Shown here: positions 41,614 through 55,162 of the stretch, in pieces | Position numbering within the stretch: position 1 is the stretch's first letter | How the letters are laid out: every line of letters starts with the position of its first letter | Origin: Gammaproteobacteria bacterium | GTDB taxonomy: Bacteria > Pseudomonadota > Gammaproteobacteria > JADZEE01 | DNA length: 64,000 bases | Direction: 5' to 3' | Assembly: GCA_020850735.1 (NCBI GenBank) | Contig: JADZEE010000106.1 | Coordinates: 1-64,000, forward strand | Position numbers and translations under genes: made by a program | Notes under the pieces: generated by a model | Told to the model about the DNA's origin: nothing | The model's database searches: none | What the model saw: the letters and a program-made list of their open reading frames with translations, nothing else

Positions 41614-41685
41614 GGCTGGCGGACAGGTGCAGCGCCGGCGGCGCAGCGGTTACACTGGCGAGGCAATCGGGCGGGGATCCGCATC

Positions 41686-41901
41686 ATGTCGCTGTTCAAG
41701 ATCGTCGTCATAGCGTTTCTCGTGGCCATCGCCGGCAGTCTCGGCACCGCGCTGTTCACGCTCGTGCGGGACAAGGGTCAGAGCAGACGGACCTTGAATT
41801 CGCTGACGCTGCGCGTGGTGTTATCCATCGGGCTGTTCGCGTTGCTGATGTTCGGCTTTCTCACCGGACTGATTCAACCGCACGGGGTCTACCCCCGATA
41901 A
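41686..41901 (+). CDS. DUF2909-like twin-TM protein
   Basis: MSLFKIVVIAFLVAIAGSLGTALFTLVRDKGQSRRTLNSLTLRVVLSIGLFALLMFGFLTGLIQPHGVYP. Confidence 0.82.
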   Translation: MSLFKIVVIAFLVAIAGSLGTALFTLVRDKGQSRRTLNSLTLRVVLSIGLFALLMFGFLTGLIQPHGVYPR

Positions 41902-41904
41902 AAC

Positions 41905-41940
41905 GAAAAAGGCGCTGCCCAGCGGCAACGCCTCTTTTCC
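41905..41940. terminator. probable bidirectional terminator between DUF2909 gene and coxC
   Basis: GAAAAAGGCGcTGCCcagcGGCAaCGCCTCTTTTCC. Confidence 0.7.
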
Positions 41941-41957
41941 GGTCGCGGGCGGACCGT

Positions 41958-42833
41958 CTACAACCAGTAGACGAACACGAACAGCCCGAGCCAGACCACG
42001 TCGACGAAGTGCCAGTACCACGCGACTCCTTCGAACGCGAAGTGGTGATCGGGCGTAAAGTGACCCTTGATGCAACGCATCAGGATCACGAACAGCATCG
42101 TGGCGCCGATGGTGACGTGCGCGCCGTGAAAACCGGTGAGCATGAAAAACGTCGCGCCGTAGATACCGGAGCTGAGCTTGAGGTTCAGCTCACTGTACGC
42201 ATGGTGGTATTCGTGCGCCTGCAGGCCGATGAACAGCACGCCGAGAGCGACGGTCAGCGCCAGGAAGGCGATGAGCAGGCCGCGTTTGCCCGCCTTGAGC
42301 GCGTGGTGGGCGATGGTGACCGTGACGCCGCTCGACAGCAGGATCAGCGTGTTCACGGCGGGAATGCCCCAGGCGGGGATTACCTCGCGGGCCAGCGTGA
42401 AATTCGTGCCGTCCGGCAGCTTGAGCAGCGGCCACACGGCTTCGAAGTCCGGCCACAGCAGTTCCCCGGTCAGCAGCTTGGTGCCCTGACCGTCCAGCCA
42501 CGGGACCGAATACTGGCGCGCGTAGAAAAGCGCGCCGAAAAAGGCGGCGAAGAACATCACCTCGGAAAAGATGAACCACGCCATGGCCCACCGGTAGCTG
42601 CGATCGACCTGGTTGTTGAACAGCCCGCGCTCGCTCTCGCCGATGACCTGGCCGAACCAGCCCACCATCATGAGCACCACGACGGCGAAGCCGAAGCCCA
42701 TGACGAACGTGCCGATGCCGACGCCGTTGATCGTGAGCGCGAGTCCGCTCAGCGTCATGAACAAGCCCACCGTGCCCGTGAGCGGCCAGTGGCTCGGCTC
42801 CGGCAGGTAGTAACCCGTGTGTGTATCTGCCAT
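41958..42833 (-). CDS. ctaE: cytochrome c oxidase subunit III
   Basis: YYLPEPSHWPLTGTVGLF, FSEVMFFAAFFGALFYAR, GFHGAHVTIGATMLF, VAWYWHFVDVVWLGLFVFVYWL. Confidence 0.96.
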   Translation of the reverse strand: MADTHTGYYLPEPSHWPLTGTVGLFMTLSGLALTINGVGIGTFVMGFGFAVVVLMMVGWFGQVIGESERGLFNNQVDRSYRWAMAWFIFSEVMFFAAFFGALFYARQYSVPWLDGQGTKLLTGELLWPDFEAVWPLLKLPDGTNFTLAREVIPAWGIPAVNTLILLSSGVTVTIAHHALKAGKRGLLIAFLALTVALGVLFIGLQAHEYHHAYSELNLKLSSGIYGATFFMLTGFHGAHVTIGATMLFVILMRCIKGHFTPDHHFAFEGVAWYWHFVDVVWLGLFVFVYWL

Positions 42834-42906
42834 GGTTTCCCCTTAGTCCTCGTGATTGCCGATCGTTGTTTTCATGCCAGGGCCCGCGAGCGGTGTGCCG
42901 GCGCTT

Positions 42907-43467
42907 TTACCCGGGCTTGGCCTTCCACCCCGCGTCGGCACCGAAAAAAGTGTATGAAAGCGTCAGTGTCCGGATGTGATCGGGCAGACGCGCGTCGATT
43001 ACGAAACGCACCGGCATGGTCCGACCCTCGCCACCGGCGAGCGTTTGCGACGTGAAACAGAAGCACTCCGTCTTGAAGAAATATTTGGACGCTTCCGCGG
43101 GCGCCACGCTCGGTACGGCCTGCCCCAGGCGCTCGTGCGCGGACAGGTTCTCGGCGTAGAAATCCACCTCCGTGAGCTGGCCCGGATGCACGCGTATCCG
43201 TTTCACGACCGGTTCGAGCCGCCAGGGCAGACCGGAATTCACGCTGCCGGTGAATTCAACCGTGACCAGCCGGTGTTCGTCGACTTCACGGCTGAGCGCT
43301 TCGGCCGTCTCGAGCCTGCCCGTCTTGCCGTTCAATCCGGTGATGTCACAGAACACCCGGTAGATGGGCACCAGCGCGTAGCCGAAACCGAACATCGCGA
43401 CGACGACCAGCGCCAGGCGGCCGATCAGACGCCGGTTCGCGGCCGGGGAGGGCTTCGACGTGTTCAT
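42907..43467 (-). CDS. ctaG: cytochrome c oxidase assembly protein CtaG/Cox11
   Basis: GFGYALVPIYRVFCDITGLNGKTG, ECFCFTSQTLAGGEGRTMPVRFVIDARLP. Confidence 0.95.
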   Translation of the reverse strand: MNTSKPSPAANRRLIGRLALVVVAMFGFGYALVPIYRVFCDITGLNGKTGRLETAEALSREVDEHRLVTVEFTGSVNSGLPWRLEPVVKRIRVHPGQLTEVDFYAENLSAHERLGQAVPSVAPAEASKYFFKTECFCFTSQTLAGGEGRTMPVRFVIDARLPDHIRTLTLSYTFFGADAGWKAKPG

Positions 43468-43598
43468 GCCATCTTCAGGATGAACGCGACGTAGAGCAGG
43501 GCTGCGATGGCACCGAGCATGACAGCCAGGCGCACGTTGCGCGCCGAACGGCTGCGCACGAGCTCCTCATCGGGTGTCGGGGCCGGCGACGCGCCCAT
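43464..43598 (-). CDS. cytochrome oxidase small assembly protein, 44 aa
   Basis: Manual translation MGASPAPTPDEELVRSRSARNVRLAVMLGAIAALLYVAFILKMA*; ATGA overlap with ctaG. Confidence 0.78.
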   Translation of the reverse strand: MGASPAPTPDEELVRSRSARNVRLAVMLGAIAALLYVAFILKMA

Positions 43599-43608
43599 CG
43601 CGTGTGCC

Positions 43609-45198
43609 CTAGCTCACCACCGGCGGTGTCGTGAAACTGTGATAGGGCGCCGGCGTCGGCAGGGTCCATTCGAGTCCGTCGGCTCCCTCCCAGACGCGCG
43701 GATCGCTCGTTTTCGCCCCACTGCGTACCGTCGCGACGATAATGTAAAGGAGCAGGAGCTGTGAGGCCCCGAAAACCCACGCGCCTATCGAAGACAACGC
43801 ATTGAAATCCGCGAATTGCAGTGAGTAGTCCGGGATGCGCCTCGGCATGCCGGCAAGTCCGAGGAAGAACTGCGGGAAAAAAACCACGTTGACCGAGACG
43901 AGCGAGAGCCAGAAATGGATCTGGGCCAGCTTCTCGTTGTACATCCTGCCGGTCAGCTTCGGCATCCAGAACAGTACGGCGCCGACGATGGTGAAGATGG
44001 CGGAGATGCCCATCGTGTAGTGGAAGTGCGATACCACGAAGTAGGTGTCGTGATACTGGAAGTCGGCCGGCGCCATGCCGAGCATCAGCCCGGTGAACCC
44101 GCCGATGCTGAAGATCATGATCGCGCCGATTCCCCACAGCATGGGCGCCTCGAAAGTCATCGAGCCGCGCCACATGGTTGCCACCCAGTTGAAGATCTTT
44201 ACCGCCGTCGGCACCGCGATCAGGATGGTTGCGTACATGTAATACAGCTCGCCGGCGAGCGGCATGCCGACGGTGTACATGTGGTGCGCCCAGACGATGA
44301 ACGACAGAAACCCGATGGCTGCCATCGCGTAGACCATCGAGGCATGGCCGAACAGCGGTTTGCGCGCAAAGGCCGGAATGAGGTGGGAGATGATGCCGAA
44401 GCCCGGCAGGATGATGATGTACACCTCGGGGTGACCGAAGAACCAGAAAACGTGCTGGAACAACACCGGGTCACCGCCACCGGCGGCATCGAAGAAACTG
44501 GTGCCGAAGTGGCGGTCGGTCAGCAGCATGGTCACGGCGCCACCGAGCACCGGTAGCGCGGCGATGAGCAGGAACGCGGTGATGAGCCACGCCCACACGA
44601 ACAGCGGCATTTTCATCAGCGTCATGCCGGGTGCACGCATGTTCAGGATGGTCACGATGATGTTGATCGAACCGACGATCGAGGACAGGCCGAGCAGGTG
44701 CACGGAAAAGATCAGGAAATCGCCACCGAGCTGCGGCTTGCCCGAACTGCCGACGATCGACAGCGGCGGATAGAGCGTCCAGCCCGCTTCCGGCGTGCCC
44801 GGGACGAACATCGACAGCACCAGCAGCGTGGCTGCGAACGGCAGCACCCAGAAAGCCCAGTTGTTGACGCGGGGCAGCGCCATGTCGGGCGCCCCGATCA
44901 TCATCGGAATGAGCCAGTTCGCGAGCCCGGCGAAGGCCGGCATCACCGCGCCGAAAACCATGATCAGCCCGTGCAGGGTGATGAGCTGGTTGAACGTCAG
45001 CGGGTCCAGGAACTGCAATCCGGGCTCGAACAGCTCGGCACGGAACGTCATCGCCATCGAGCCACCGATCAGAAACATCGTCGCGCTGAAAATCAGGTAC
45101 ATCGTGCCGATGTCTTTGTGGTTGGTGGAAAACAACCACCGTTTCAGGCCGGTCGGACGATGACCGTGGTGTTCTGCTGCGTGCGCCGCTGTGCTCAT
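43609..45198 (-). CDS. ctaD: cytochrome c oxidase subunit I
   Basis: [70 protein letters not shown]. Confidence 0.97.
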   Translation of the reverse strand: MSTAAHAAEHHGHRPTGLKRWLFSTNHKDIGTMYLIFSATMFLIGGSMAMTFRAELFEPGLQFLDPLTFNQLITLHGLIMVFGAVMPAFAGLANWLIPMMIGAPDMALPRVNNWAFWVLPFAATLLVLSMFVPGTPEAGWTLYPPLSIVGSSGKPQLGGDFLIFSVHLLGLSSIVGSINIIVTILNMRAPGMTLMKMPLFVWAWLITAFLLIAALPVLGGAVTMLLTDRHFGTSFFDAAGGGDPVLFQHVFWFFGHPEVYIIILPGFGIISHLIPAFARKPLFGHASMVYAMAAIGFLSFIVWAHHMYTVGMPLAGELYYMYATILIAVPTAVKIFNWVATMWRGSMTFEAPMLWGIGAIMIFSIGGFTGLMLGMAPADFQYHDTYFVVSHFHYTMGISAIFTIVGAVLFWMPKLTGRMYNEKLAQIHFWLSLVSVNVVFFPQFFLGLAGMPRRIPDYSLQFADFNALSSIGAWVFGASQLLLLYIIVATVRSGAKTSDPRVWEGADGLEWTLPTPAPYHSFTTPPVVS

Positions 45199-45241
45199 TC
45201 GTCTCGTCTCCTGAAAATTCTGCGCAAGTTATGCCACGCGC

Positions 45242-46375
45242 TCAGCGGGCAGCCTTGACGTCCGCCGGCTGGACCACGTCGCCGCTGTCGTTGCCGAAAG
45301 CGTTGCGTTCGTAGGTGATCACGGCGGCGATATCCAGATCGTTCAGCTGTGCTCCGAACGCCTGCATGGCCGTGCCGGCCTTGCCGTTGACGACGATATT
45401 CAAGTGCCCGGCCACGGGGCCCGTGGCGATCGCGCCGCCTGCCAGCGCCGGGAAGGCGCCCGGCACACCCTGACCGTTGGCCTGGTGACAGGCGACGCAG
45501 GTGGTCTGGTAGACTTTCTCGCCCGCGGCCATGAGCTCTTCCGTGCTGTAGGCCTTGTCACTCGCACTGGCCGCTTCAGCCATCGCCAGCTTCTGCCGTG
45601 CCACCCACTGCCGGTATTCATCTTCGGGAACGGCCTGAACGACGATGGGCATGAACCCGTGATTGCGCCCGCAAAGCTCCGCGCACTGGCCCCGGTACGT
45701 GCCGGGTTCTTCGATGTAAGCCCAGTTTTCGTTGATGAATCCGGGAATGGCGTCCTGCTTCCAGCCGAAGTCCGGCACCCACCACGCGTGCAGCACATCG
45801 TTGGCGGTGATGACAAAGCGTATTTTCGTCTTGATGGGCAGCACCACCGGGTTATCGACGTCACGCAGGTAGTTCTCGTCCTTGGCGGCGCTGCCGTCTA
45901 TCTGTTCCGGCGGAGTCTTCAGGTTGCTGAAGAAGCTGATGCCCTCGTCGAGGTAATCGTAATGCCACTTCCACTGGTAGCCGGTGACCTTGACGGTCAT
46001 GTCGGGATCGGAGGTGTCGTACAGCTTGATCATCGCCTGGGTGGCGGGAATGGCCATCAACACCAGGACGACGGCCGGGATGACGGTCCAGACCACCTCG
46101 AGGGTGGGGTGCTCGTGAAACTGCGCCGCGACTGCGCCCTTGGACTTGCGATGATTGAAAATCGAATAGAGCATGACCGCGTACACGGCCAGACCGATGG
46201 CCACGCAGATCCAAAGGATCAGCATGTGCAGGTCGTAGACCTCGTGCGCGACCGGCGTCACGCCGCGAGTCATGTTGAACCGGGGCTCGGCTGCCATCGC
46301 GGCCTGGCCGTAGCCCAGCAGTGCGACACCCCCCATGAGCGCGGGCAGGAAACGATTACGCATGGTCTTGGACAC
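45242..46375 (-). CDS. ctaC: cytochrome c oxidase subunit II with C-terminal cytochrome c domain (caa3-type)
   Basis: VTGYQWKWHYDYLDEG, GQCAELCGRNHGFMPIVV (CuA), CVACHQANGQGVPGAFPALAGG (CxxCH). Confidence 0.96.
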   Translation of the reverse strand: MSKTMRNRFLPALMGGVALLGYGQAAMAAEPRFNMTRGVTPVAHEVYDLHMLILWICVAIGLAVYAVMLYSIFNHRKSKGAVAAQFHEHPTLEVVWTVIPAVVLVLMAIPATQAMIKLYDTSDPDMTVKVTGYQWKWHYDYLDEGISFFSNLKTPPEQIDGSAAKDENYLRDVDNPVVLPIKTKIRFVITANDVLHAWWVPDFGWKQDAIPGFINENWAYIEEPGTYRGQCAELCGRNHGFMPIVVQAVPEDEYRQWVARQKLAMAEAASASDKAYSTEELMAAGEKVYQTTCVACHQANGQGVPGAFPALAGGAIATGPVAGHLNIVVNGKAGTAMQAFGAQLNDLDIAAVITYERNAFGNDSGDVVQPADVKAAR

Positions 46376-46425
46376 TCCTCGCGTGGCTCAGTATCTGTTT
46401 TATTCGGAACCCGCCCAAACCGCCG

Positions 46426-46986
46426 CTACGCCGCGGACGGCTCAACGTATCGCGGGGTGACGCAGCGCGCCAGCTCTCTCCCCAGGGCCTGACGCTCATC
46501 TTCGGTCAGAAACGATCCTATCTCGATTTCACGACCGTGAGATCGCAGTGTCAGCCGACTCGGGTGCCAGGTCCCGGCCGGTCGCTCGAGCACCACCTGG
46601 ACCCAGGCGCGGCTGAGCTCGAACAGGGTCTCGGGGCGCCGGCACCCGAACTCGACGGTAATACGATGCGCACCGATCGACACGACTTCCTGCCGGCTGG
46701 CGTCGCGCATGCTCAGGTACAGGGCGATGCCCAGAACAAGCATCTCGATGCCGGAAAAAGGCAGGACGAGCGGCAGGCCGCGGACGAAAAACGCCATTCC
46801 GATACCGAACGACAGCAGCACACAGAGCCCGAAAAACACGCCGGCCTGCAGCCACGTCAGGGATCGGTTCGGACGAATGACGAATCGCTGTTCCACCGTC
46901 CCTGGCTGTTGTGCATCGGAGATTACCAACCGAACTCCCGCCGCCGTCGGTCGACGACCGCGCCGGCTCAAGCCCGACGCGGACAT
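46426..46986 (-). CDS. DUF2244 domain-containing membrane protein
   Basis: FVIRPNRSLTWLQAGVFFGLCVLLSFGIGMAFFVRGLPLVLPFSGIEMLVLGIALYLSMR. Confidence 0.86.
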   Translation of the reverse strand: MSASGLSRRGRRPTAAGVRLVISDAQQPGTVEQRFVIRPNRSLTWLQAGVFFGLCVLLSFGIGMAFFVRGLPLVLPFSGIEMLVLGIALYLSMRDASRQEVVSIGAHRITVEFGCRRPETLFELSRAWVQVVLERPAGTWHPSRLTLRSHGREIEIGSFLTEDERQALGRELARCVTPRYVEPSAA

Positions 46987-47066
46987 TTAGAACCGGTCCA
47001 GATGCTAGCCGATGGTGTTTGTGCATGCAACAAAACACGTCGGCCCGCCGTCGGCGTGCGCAGATG

Positions 47067-47780
47067 CTAGGCGATTGCGTCGGCGTGCATGCGTGCGGCG
47101 AGACCCGCCAGCGCGGCGTCCACCGGTTCGTGATCGGCGCGCGCGCAATGCGGCACGACGCCTAGACACGGCGCAACGATTCGGGCCTGGAGCGCGGCGA
47201 CGGTTTCGTTCACACCCGGGTAGGCGGGATCCACGCATGAGCAGACGTAGCCGAGGAGCCGGGAGCCCGCGTTTTCGATCGCCCGGGCGGTGAGCAGCGC
47301 GTGGTTGATGCAGCCCAGCCGCAGGCCGACGACGAGCAGCACGGGCAGATCCAGGTGTCTGGCGAGATCAGCGACCGTGCCGGTCTCGTTCAGTGGTACC
47401 AGCCAGCCGCCGACGCCCTCGACCACGATGAATTCCGCGTGCCGGGACAGACGCCGCCAGGCGGCGTGGATGACCTCGAAATCGATCCGGATATCTGCCG
47501 CCGTCGCGGCCAGGTGGGGTGCGACAGGCGGCGCGAACACGTAGGGATTGACGTCGGCATACGGCGGCGCGCTGCCCGCGGCGGCCTGCAATGCGAGTGC
47601 ATCGTCGTTGACCAGCGCGCCGGCCACGCGCATGGCGCCGGTCGCGACCGGCTTCATGCCGGCGGCAGCGATACCGCGGCGTACCAGCGCCCGGACGAGG
47701 GCGCTGGTGACGAAGGTCTTGCCGATGCCAGTGTCGGTGCCGGTGACGAACACGCCGCCGGCACGGCCCGTCGCGCTCAC
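47067..47780 (-). CDS. bioD: dethiobiotin synthase
   Basis: GVFVTGTDTGIGKTFVTSALVRAL, KPVATGA, VVEGVGGWLVPLNE. Confidence 0.95.
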   Translation of the reverse strand: MSATGRAGGVFVTGTDTGIGKTFVTSALVRALVRRGIAAAGMKPVATGAMRVAGALVNDDALALQAAAGSAPPYADVNPYVFAPPVAPHLAATAADIRIDFEVIHAAWRRLSRHAEFIVVEGVGGWLVPLNETGTVADLARHLDLPVLLVVGLRLGCINHALLTARAIENAGSRLLGYVCSCVDPAYPGVNETVAALQARIVAPCLGVVPHCARADHEPVDAALAGLAARMHADAIA

Positions 47781-48661
47781 GTTTTTCGCCGCGGCAGGAA
47801 ATGCACCGGTGCCGCGGACACGGTGCTGCCGTCCTGCGAGCGGGTACCGGGCAGCGGCGCCCACGCGTGGCCGTACACGATCTCGAAAGTCGCCGGGAGC
47901 CGGCCTGCGACGCGCTCGACTTCGTAGGCGTCGACGAAGCGCTGCCAGCGACGCGGACCCGTCAGGGTGCGCGGCCGGCCGGTGGTGGCGTTGTGCGCCC
48001 CGATCTTCTTCAGGTCGGTCACGAGCGCGCGCACGTCGGGGTAAGTCATGACGATGTGCTCGACGTCGAGCACCGGGCTGGAAAATCCGGCCCGGATGAG
48101 GGCATCACCGATGTCGTGCATGTCGATGAACGCGCTGACGTGCGAATAACGGTCGACGGCCCGCCACGCTCGGCGCAGCTCGCACAGCGTGTCCGGTCCC
48201 AGCGTGGAAAATAACAGCAGCCCGCCCGGCGAAAGCACGGAGCGACAGCAGTCGAGCACCGCGTCGAGCGCGTTGCACCACTGCAGCATGAGATTGCTGA
48301 ATACGAGATCGATACTGCCTGGGGCGAGCGGAATGGCCTCTGCGTCCGCACACAGGTAACTGTGCCGACCACGCAGCCAGCGACGGCGCCGGCGTGCTTG
48401 ACGCAACATGCCCAAGGCGATGTCGAGCGCGAACACTCGGGCACCGTGGTAGCGACGGCCGAGCGCCCGGGCGGTGACGCCGGTGCCGGCGCCGAGATCG
48501 AGGATGCGGCGGGGTTGCAGCCGAACGAGATCGAGACGTTCGAGCATGCGTGCGGCAACGGTGCTCTGCAACAGCGCGTGCGCGTCGTAGGAGCCCGCCG
48601 CGGCGGAAAAGCCTGCCGCGACGCGCGTCTTGTGCAACAGATACTCGGTTTCCACACTCAC
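47777..48661 (-). CDS. bioC: malonyl-ACP O-methyltransferase BioC
   Basis: ILDLGAGTGVTARALGRRYHGARVFALDIALGML, LVFSNLMLQWCNALDAVL, LLFSTLGPDTLCELRRAW. Confidence 0.94.
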   Translation of the reverse strand: MSVETEYLLHKTRVAAGFSAAAGSYDAHALLQSTVAARMLERLDLVRLQPRRILDLGAGTGVTARALGRRYHGARVFALDIALGMLRQARRRRRWLRGRHSYLCADAEAIPLAPGSIDLVFSNLMLQWCNALDAVLDCCRSVLSPGGLLLFSTLGPDTLCELRRAWRAVDRYSHVSAFIDMHDIGDALIRAGFSSPVLDVEHIVMTYPDVRALVTDLKKIGAHNATTGRPRTLTGPRRWQRFVDAYEVERVAGRLPATFEIVYGHAWAPLPGTRSQDGSTVSAAPVHFLPRRKT

Positions 48662-49851
48662 GGCGACGCGCCCTCACGACGCAGCAATTCGTCCAGCGTC
48701 TCCACGAGCGCGTCCACGTCGGTGGCGCAATGCCTGGCGGTGAGCGAGATGCGCAGGCGTGCGGTTCCCGCCGGCACGGTGGGCGGGCGGATCACCGGCA
48801 CGTTGAACCCACGCTCGCACAACGCGTCACCGAGACGCAGTGCGCGTCGCGCGTCGCCGACGGGAACGGGCTGGATCGGTGTGCTCGAGGGCAGCACGCC
48901 GATGCCGGCCGCGGCGGCAGCGGCGCGAAAGTGATCGATCAGGCCGGCAAGGTGAGCGCGCCGCCAGGGCTCTTCGCGGATGATGGCGAGAGCGGCGCGC
49001 GCCGCGGCGGTCGCAGCCGGCGCCAGCGCCGTGGTGTACGCATAGGTGCGGCCGTGCTGAAGGACCGCCTCCATGAGATCGGCGGGCCCGGCGGCGAAAG
49101 CACCTGCGGCGCCGAACGCCTTGCCGAAAGTCCCGACGAGCAGCGGTACTTCGGCCTCGCCACAGGCGTGCAGGTCGACCGCGCCGCGGCCGCCCGGACC
49201 GATGACGCCCAGACCGTGCGCGTCGTCGATGAACAGCACGGCGTCGTGGCGGCGGGCGACGCGCGCGAGATCGCGTACGGGTGCGATGTCACCGTCCATG
49301 CTGAACACACCATCGCTGACCACGAATTTCAGCGCCGCGCGGGAAGCGCCGAGTTGGGCGGCGAGAGCCGCCGGATCCCGGTGTGCGTAGCGGCGCAGCC
49401 GCGCACGACTCAGCACGATCGCGTCGATCAGGGAAGCGTGCACGAGCCGATCGGCGAATACCGCGTCGCGGCGGCGGGCGAGAGCGCCAAGCACGGCGAG
49501 ATTGGCGTGATAACCCGATGGAAACACCAGCGCGCGCGAACGGCCGGTGAAATCGGCGAGCTCCAGTTCGAGCGCGGCATGGAGATCGGTGTAGCCGCAC
49601 ACGAGGGCGGAGGCGCCGCTGCCCGCGCCGTAAGCGGCGGCGGCGCGCACGGTGGCGGCGCGCAGTCGCCGGTCGGTGCTCAGACCGAGGTAATCGTTGC
49701 TGGCAAAATTGCGCGCGGCGAGTGCGCGTTGCGCGGCGCCGCGCGGGCGCCGCACGCGCACCAGCGCCGCGGTGTTGCGCGCGCCTGCGAGCGCCTGCAG
49801 CCGGTTGGCGAGTGGGATCGGAAGCTTGACGGTGGCGTGGCCCGTACTCAT
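48658..49851 (-). CDS. bioF: 8-amino-7-oxononanoate synthase
   Basis: [94 protein letters not shown]. Confidence 0.96.
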   Translation of the reverse strand: MSTGHATVKLPIPLANRLQALAGARNTAALVRVRRPRGAAQRALAARNFASNDYLGLSTDRRLRAATVRAAAAYGAGSGASALVCGYTDLHAALELELADFTGRSRALVFPSGYHANLAVLGALARRRDAVFADRLVHASLIDAIVLSRARLRRYAHRDPAALAAQLGASRAALKFVVSDGVFSMDGDIAPVRDLARVARRHDAVLFIDDAHGLGVIGPGGRGAVDLHACGEAEVPLLVGTFGKAFGAAGAFAAGPADLMEAVLQHGRTYAYTTALAPAATAAARAALAIIREEPWRRAHLAGLIDHFRAAAAAAGIGVLPSSTPIQPVPVGDARRALRLGDALCERGFNVPVIRPPTVPAGTARLRISLTARHCATDVDALVETLDELLRREGASP

Positions 49852-50882
49852 CCGTTCGCGCGTTCGGCCGCGAGGCCGAGATCCGCGAACAGCGCCTGGT
49901 CCTCGTCGAGCGCCGGGTTCGCGGTCGTGAGCAGACGTTCGCCATAGAACAGGGAGTTCGCGCCGGCGAGAAAGCACAACGCCTGCTCGGCGCGAGACAG
50001 ACGGCTGCGGCCCGCGGAAAGGCGAACGTAGGATTGCGGCATGAGCAGGCGCGCGACGGCGATGGTGCGCACCAGGTGCAGCGGTTCGAGCGGCGGAACC
50101 GACGCCAGGGGAGTGCCCGCCACCGGGACGAGCAGGTTGATCGGAACGCTTTCCGGGTGCACCGGAAAACCCGCGAGCTCGACCAGCAGTCCCAGGCGAT
50201 CAGCCAGCGATTCACCCATGCCGATGATGCCGCCGCAGCACACCTTCAGACCCGCGTCACGGACGTTGCGCAGCGTCTGCAGGCGATCCTCGTAGCTGCG
50301 CGTGCTGATGATCGCGTCGTAATGCGCGGCCGAGGTGTCGAGATTGTGATTGTAATAGTCGAGTCCGGCCTGTTTCAGACTCGCCGCCTGCGAACCCGTG
50401 AGCATACCGAGAGTGACGCAGGTCTCCATGCCGAGCGCCGCGACGCCGGCGACGAGCTCGGCGACGCGTTCGACATCCCGGTCACGCGGTGCGCGCCAGG
50501 CGGCGCCCATGCAGAAGCGGGTCGCGCCGGCGTCGCGGGCACGGCTCGCGGCCTCGATGACCTGCGGCAGCGGCAGTAGCGACGTCGCGGTCACACCGGT
50601 GTCGTGGTGCGCGCTCTGCGGACAGTAGGCACAGTCCTCGGGGCAGCCGCCGGTCTTCACGTTCAGCAGCGTGCTAAGCTGCAATCGATTGGGATCGAAG
50701 TAGTGCCGGTGCAGTGCCTGCGCGGCGAAGACGAGGTCGGTGATCGGCGCCTCGTAGAGCGCGCGCGCTTCGGTCAGGGTCCAGTCGTGCTGGGCGCCGA
50801 GCTCACGCGCCGCATCCGCCTTGGCAAACGCGCGGGCGCCGGGGTGGTCGGTGGTCGAGTGCATGGCGGCAAGGCTCCACAT
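49848..50882 (-). CDS. bioB: biotin synthase
   Basis: [65 protein letters not shown]. Confidence 0.97.
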   Translation of the reverse strand: MWSLAAMHSTTDHPGARAFAKADAARELGAQHDWTLTEARALYEAPITDLVFAAQALHRHYFDPNRLQLSTLLNVKTGGCPEDCAYCPQSAHHDTGVTATSLLPLPQVIEAASRARDAGATRFCMGAAWRAPRDRDVERVAELVAGVAALGMETCVTLGMLTGSQAASLKQAGLDYYNHNLDTSAAHYDAIISTRSYEDRLQTLRNVRDAGLKVCCGGIIGMGESLADRLGLLVELAGFPVHPESVPINLLVPVAGTPLASVPPLEPLHLVRTIAVARLLMPQSYVRLSAGRSRLSRAEQALCFLAGANSLFYGERLLTTANPALDEDQALFADLGLAAERANG

Positions 50883-50899
50883 TCGGCGAAATCAGCATT

Positions 50900-50933
50900 T
50901 CGTCAACCCGTAAGGAAGCGGGTTGGTTGACAG
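50900..50933. promoter_or_regulatory. candidate BirA operator between bioB and comF
   Basis: TCGTCAACC-N16-GGTTGACAG; same architecture and spacer as E. coli bioO (TTGTAAACC-N16-GGTTTACAA). Confidence 0.82.
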
Positions 50934-50949
50934 TATATAAGGAAGCGCG

Positions 50950-51624
50950 ATGCTGCTGCGGGCCCGCTGCGCCCTGTGCGACGCGGCTATCGATTGGGAT
51001 TGGGGTGCCCTGTGCGGCGCCTGCGTGCGGGATCTCCCGCGACCCGGCGAGCAATGCCGGCGCTGCGCCGAGCCACTGCCGGGAGGCGGATTGTGCGGCC
51101 GCTGTCAACGCGCGCCGCCACCGATCGACAGGACCGTCGTGGCCCTGGCCTACGGTTACCCCGTCGATCACCTCGTTCACCTGTTGAAATTCCGCCGCGG
51201 CCTGGAGTTAGGACGGCCGTTCGGGCGGCTGCTCGCCGGCGCCGTGCGGGACAGCGGCGGCGCGCCGCCGGATTGCCTGGTGCCGGTGCCGCTGCACTGG
51301 CGGCGCCAGGCCGCTCGCGGCTACAACCAGGCGCTGCTGATCGCAGCGCAGATCGGCGGGCAACTCGGCGTTCCGGTGCGCCCGTCACTGTGCAGGCGTA
51401 TTCGGGAAACGCCGGCGCAGAGCGGCCAGGACCGCCGCGCACGGCTGGCAAACGTACGCGGATCGTTCGCAGTGAACGTCCCGGCGGGGGTGCGTTCAGT
51501 GGCCATCGTCGATGACGTGGTGACCACGGGGGCCACGGCCGGTGCGATGGCATCGGCGTTGCGTCGCGCCGGTGCGCAACACGTCGAGCTGTGGGCCTGC
51601 GCACGCGCGCAAGGCGCGCGCTGA
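50950..51624 (+). CDS. comF: ComF family phosphoribosyltransferase-like protein
   Basis: C4 zinc-finger-like N-terminus CALCDAAIDWDWGALCGACVRDLPRPGEQCRRCAEPL, LVPVPLHWRRQAARGYNQALLIA, VAIVDDVVTTGATAGAMASAL. Confidence 0.95.
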   Translation: MLLRARCALCDAAIDWDWGALCGACVRDLPRPGEQCRRCAEPLPGGGLCGRCQRAPPPIDRTVVALAYGYPVDHLVHLLKFRRGLELGRPFGRLLAGAVRDSGGAPPDCLVPVPLHWRRQAARGYNQALLIAAQIGGQLGVPVRPSLCRRIRETPAQSGQDRRARLANVRGSFAVNVPAGVRSVAIVDDVVTTGATAGAMASALRRAGAQHVELWACARAQGAR

Positions 51625-51631
51625 ACCATGC

Positions 51632-55158
<3,527 letters not shown>

Positions 55159-55162
55159 CTGC

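Noticed and set aside
40995-43055. 686-aa plus-strand ORF
   Set aside because: Antisense to surf1, ctaE and ctaG; composition is of a shadow ORF.
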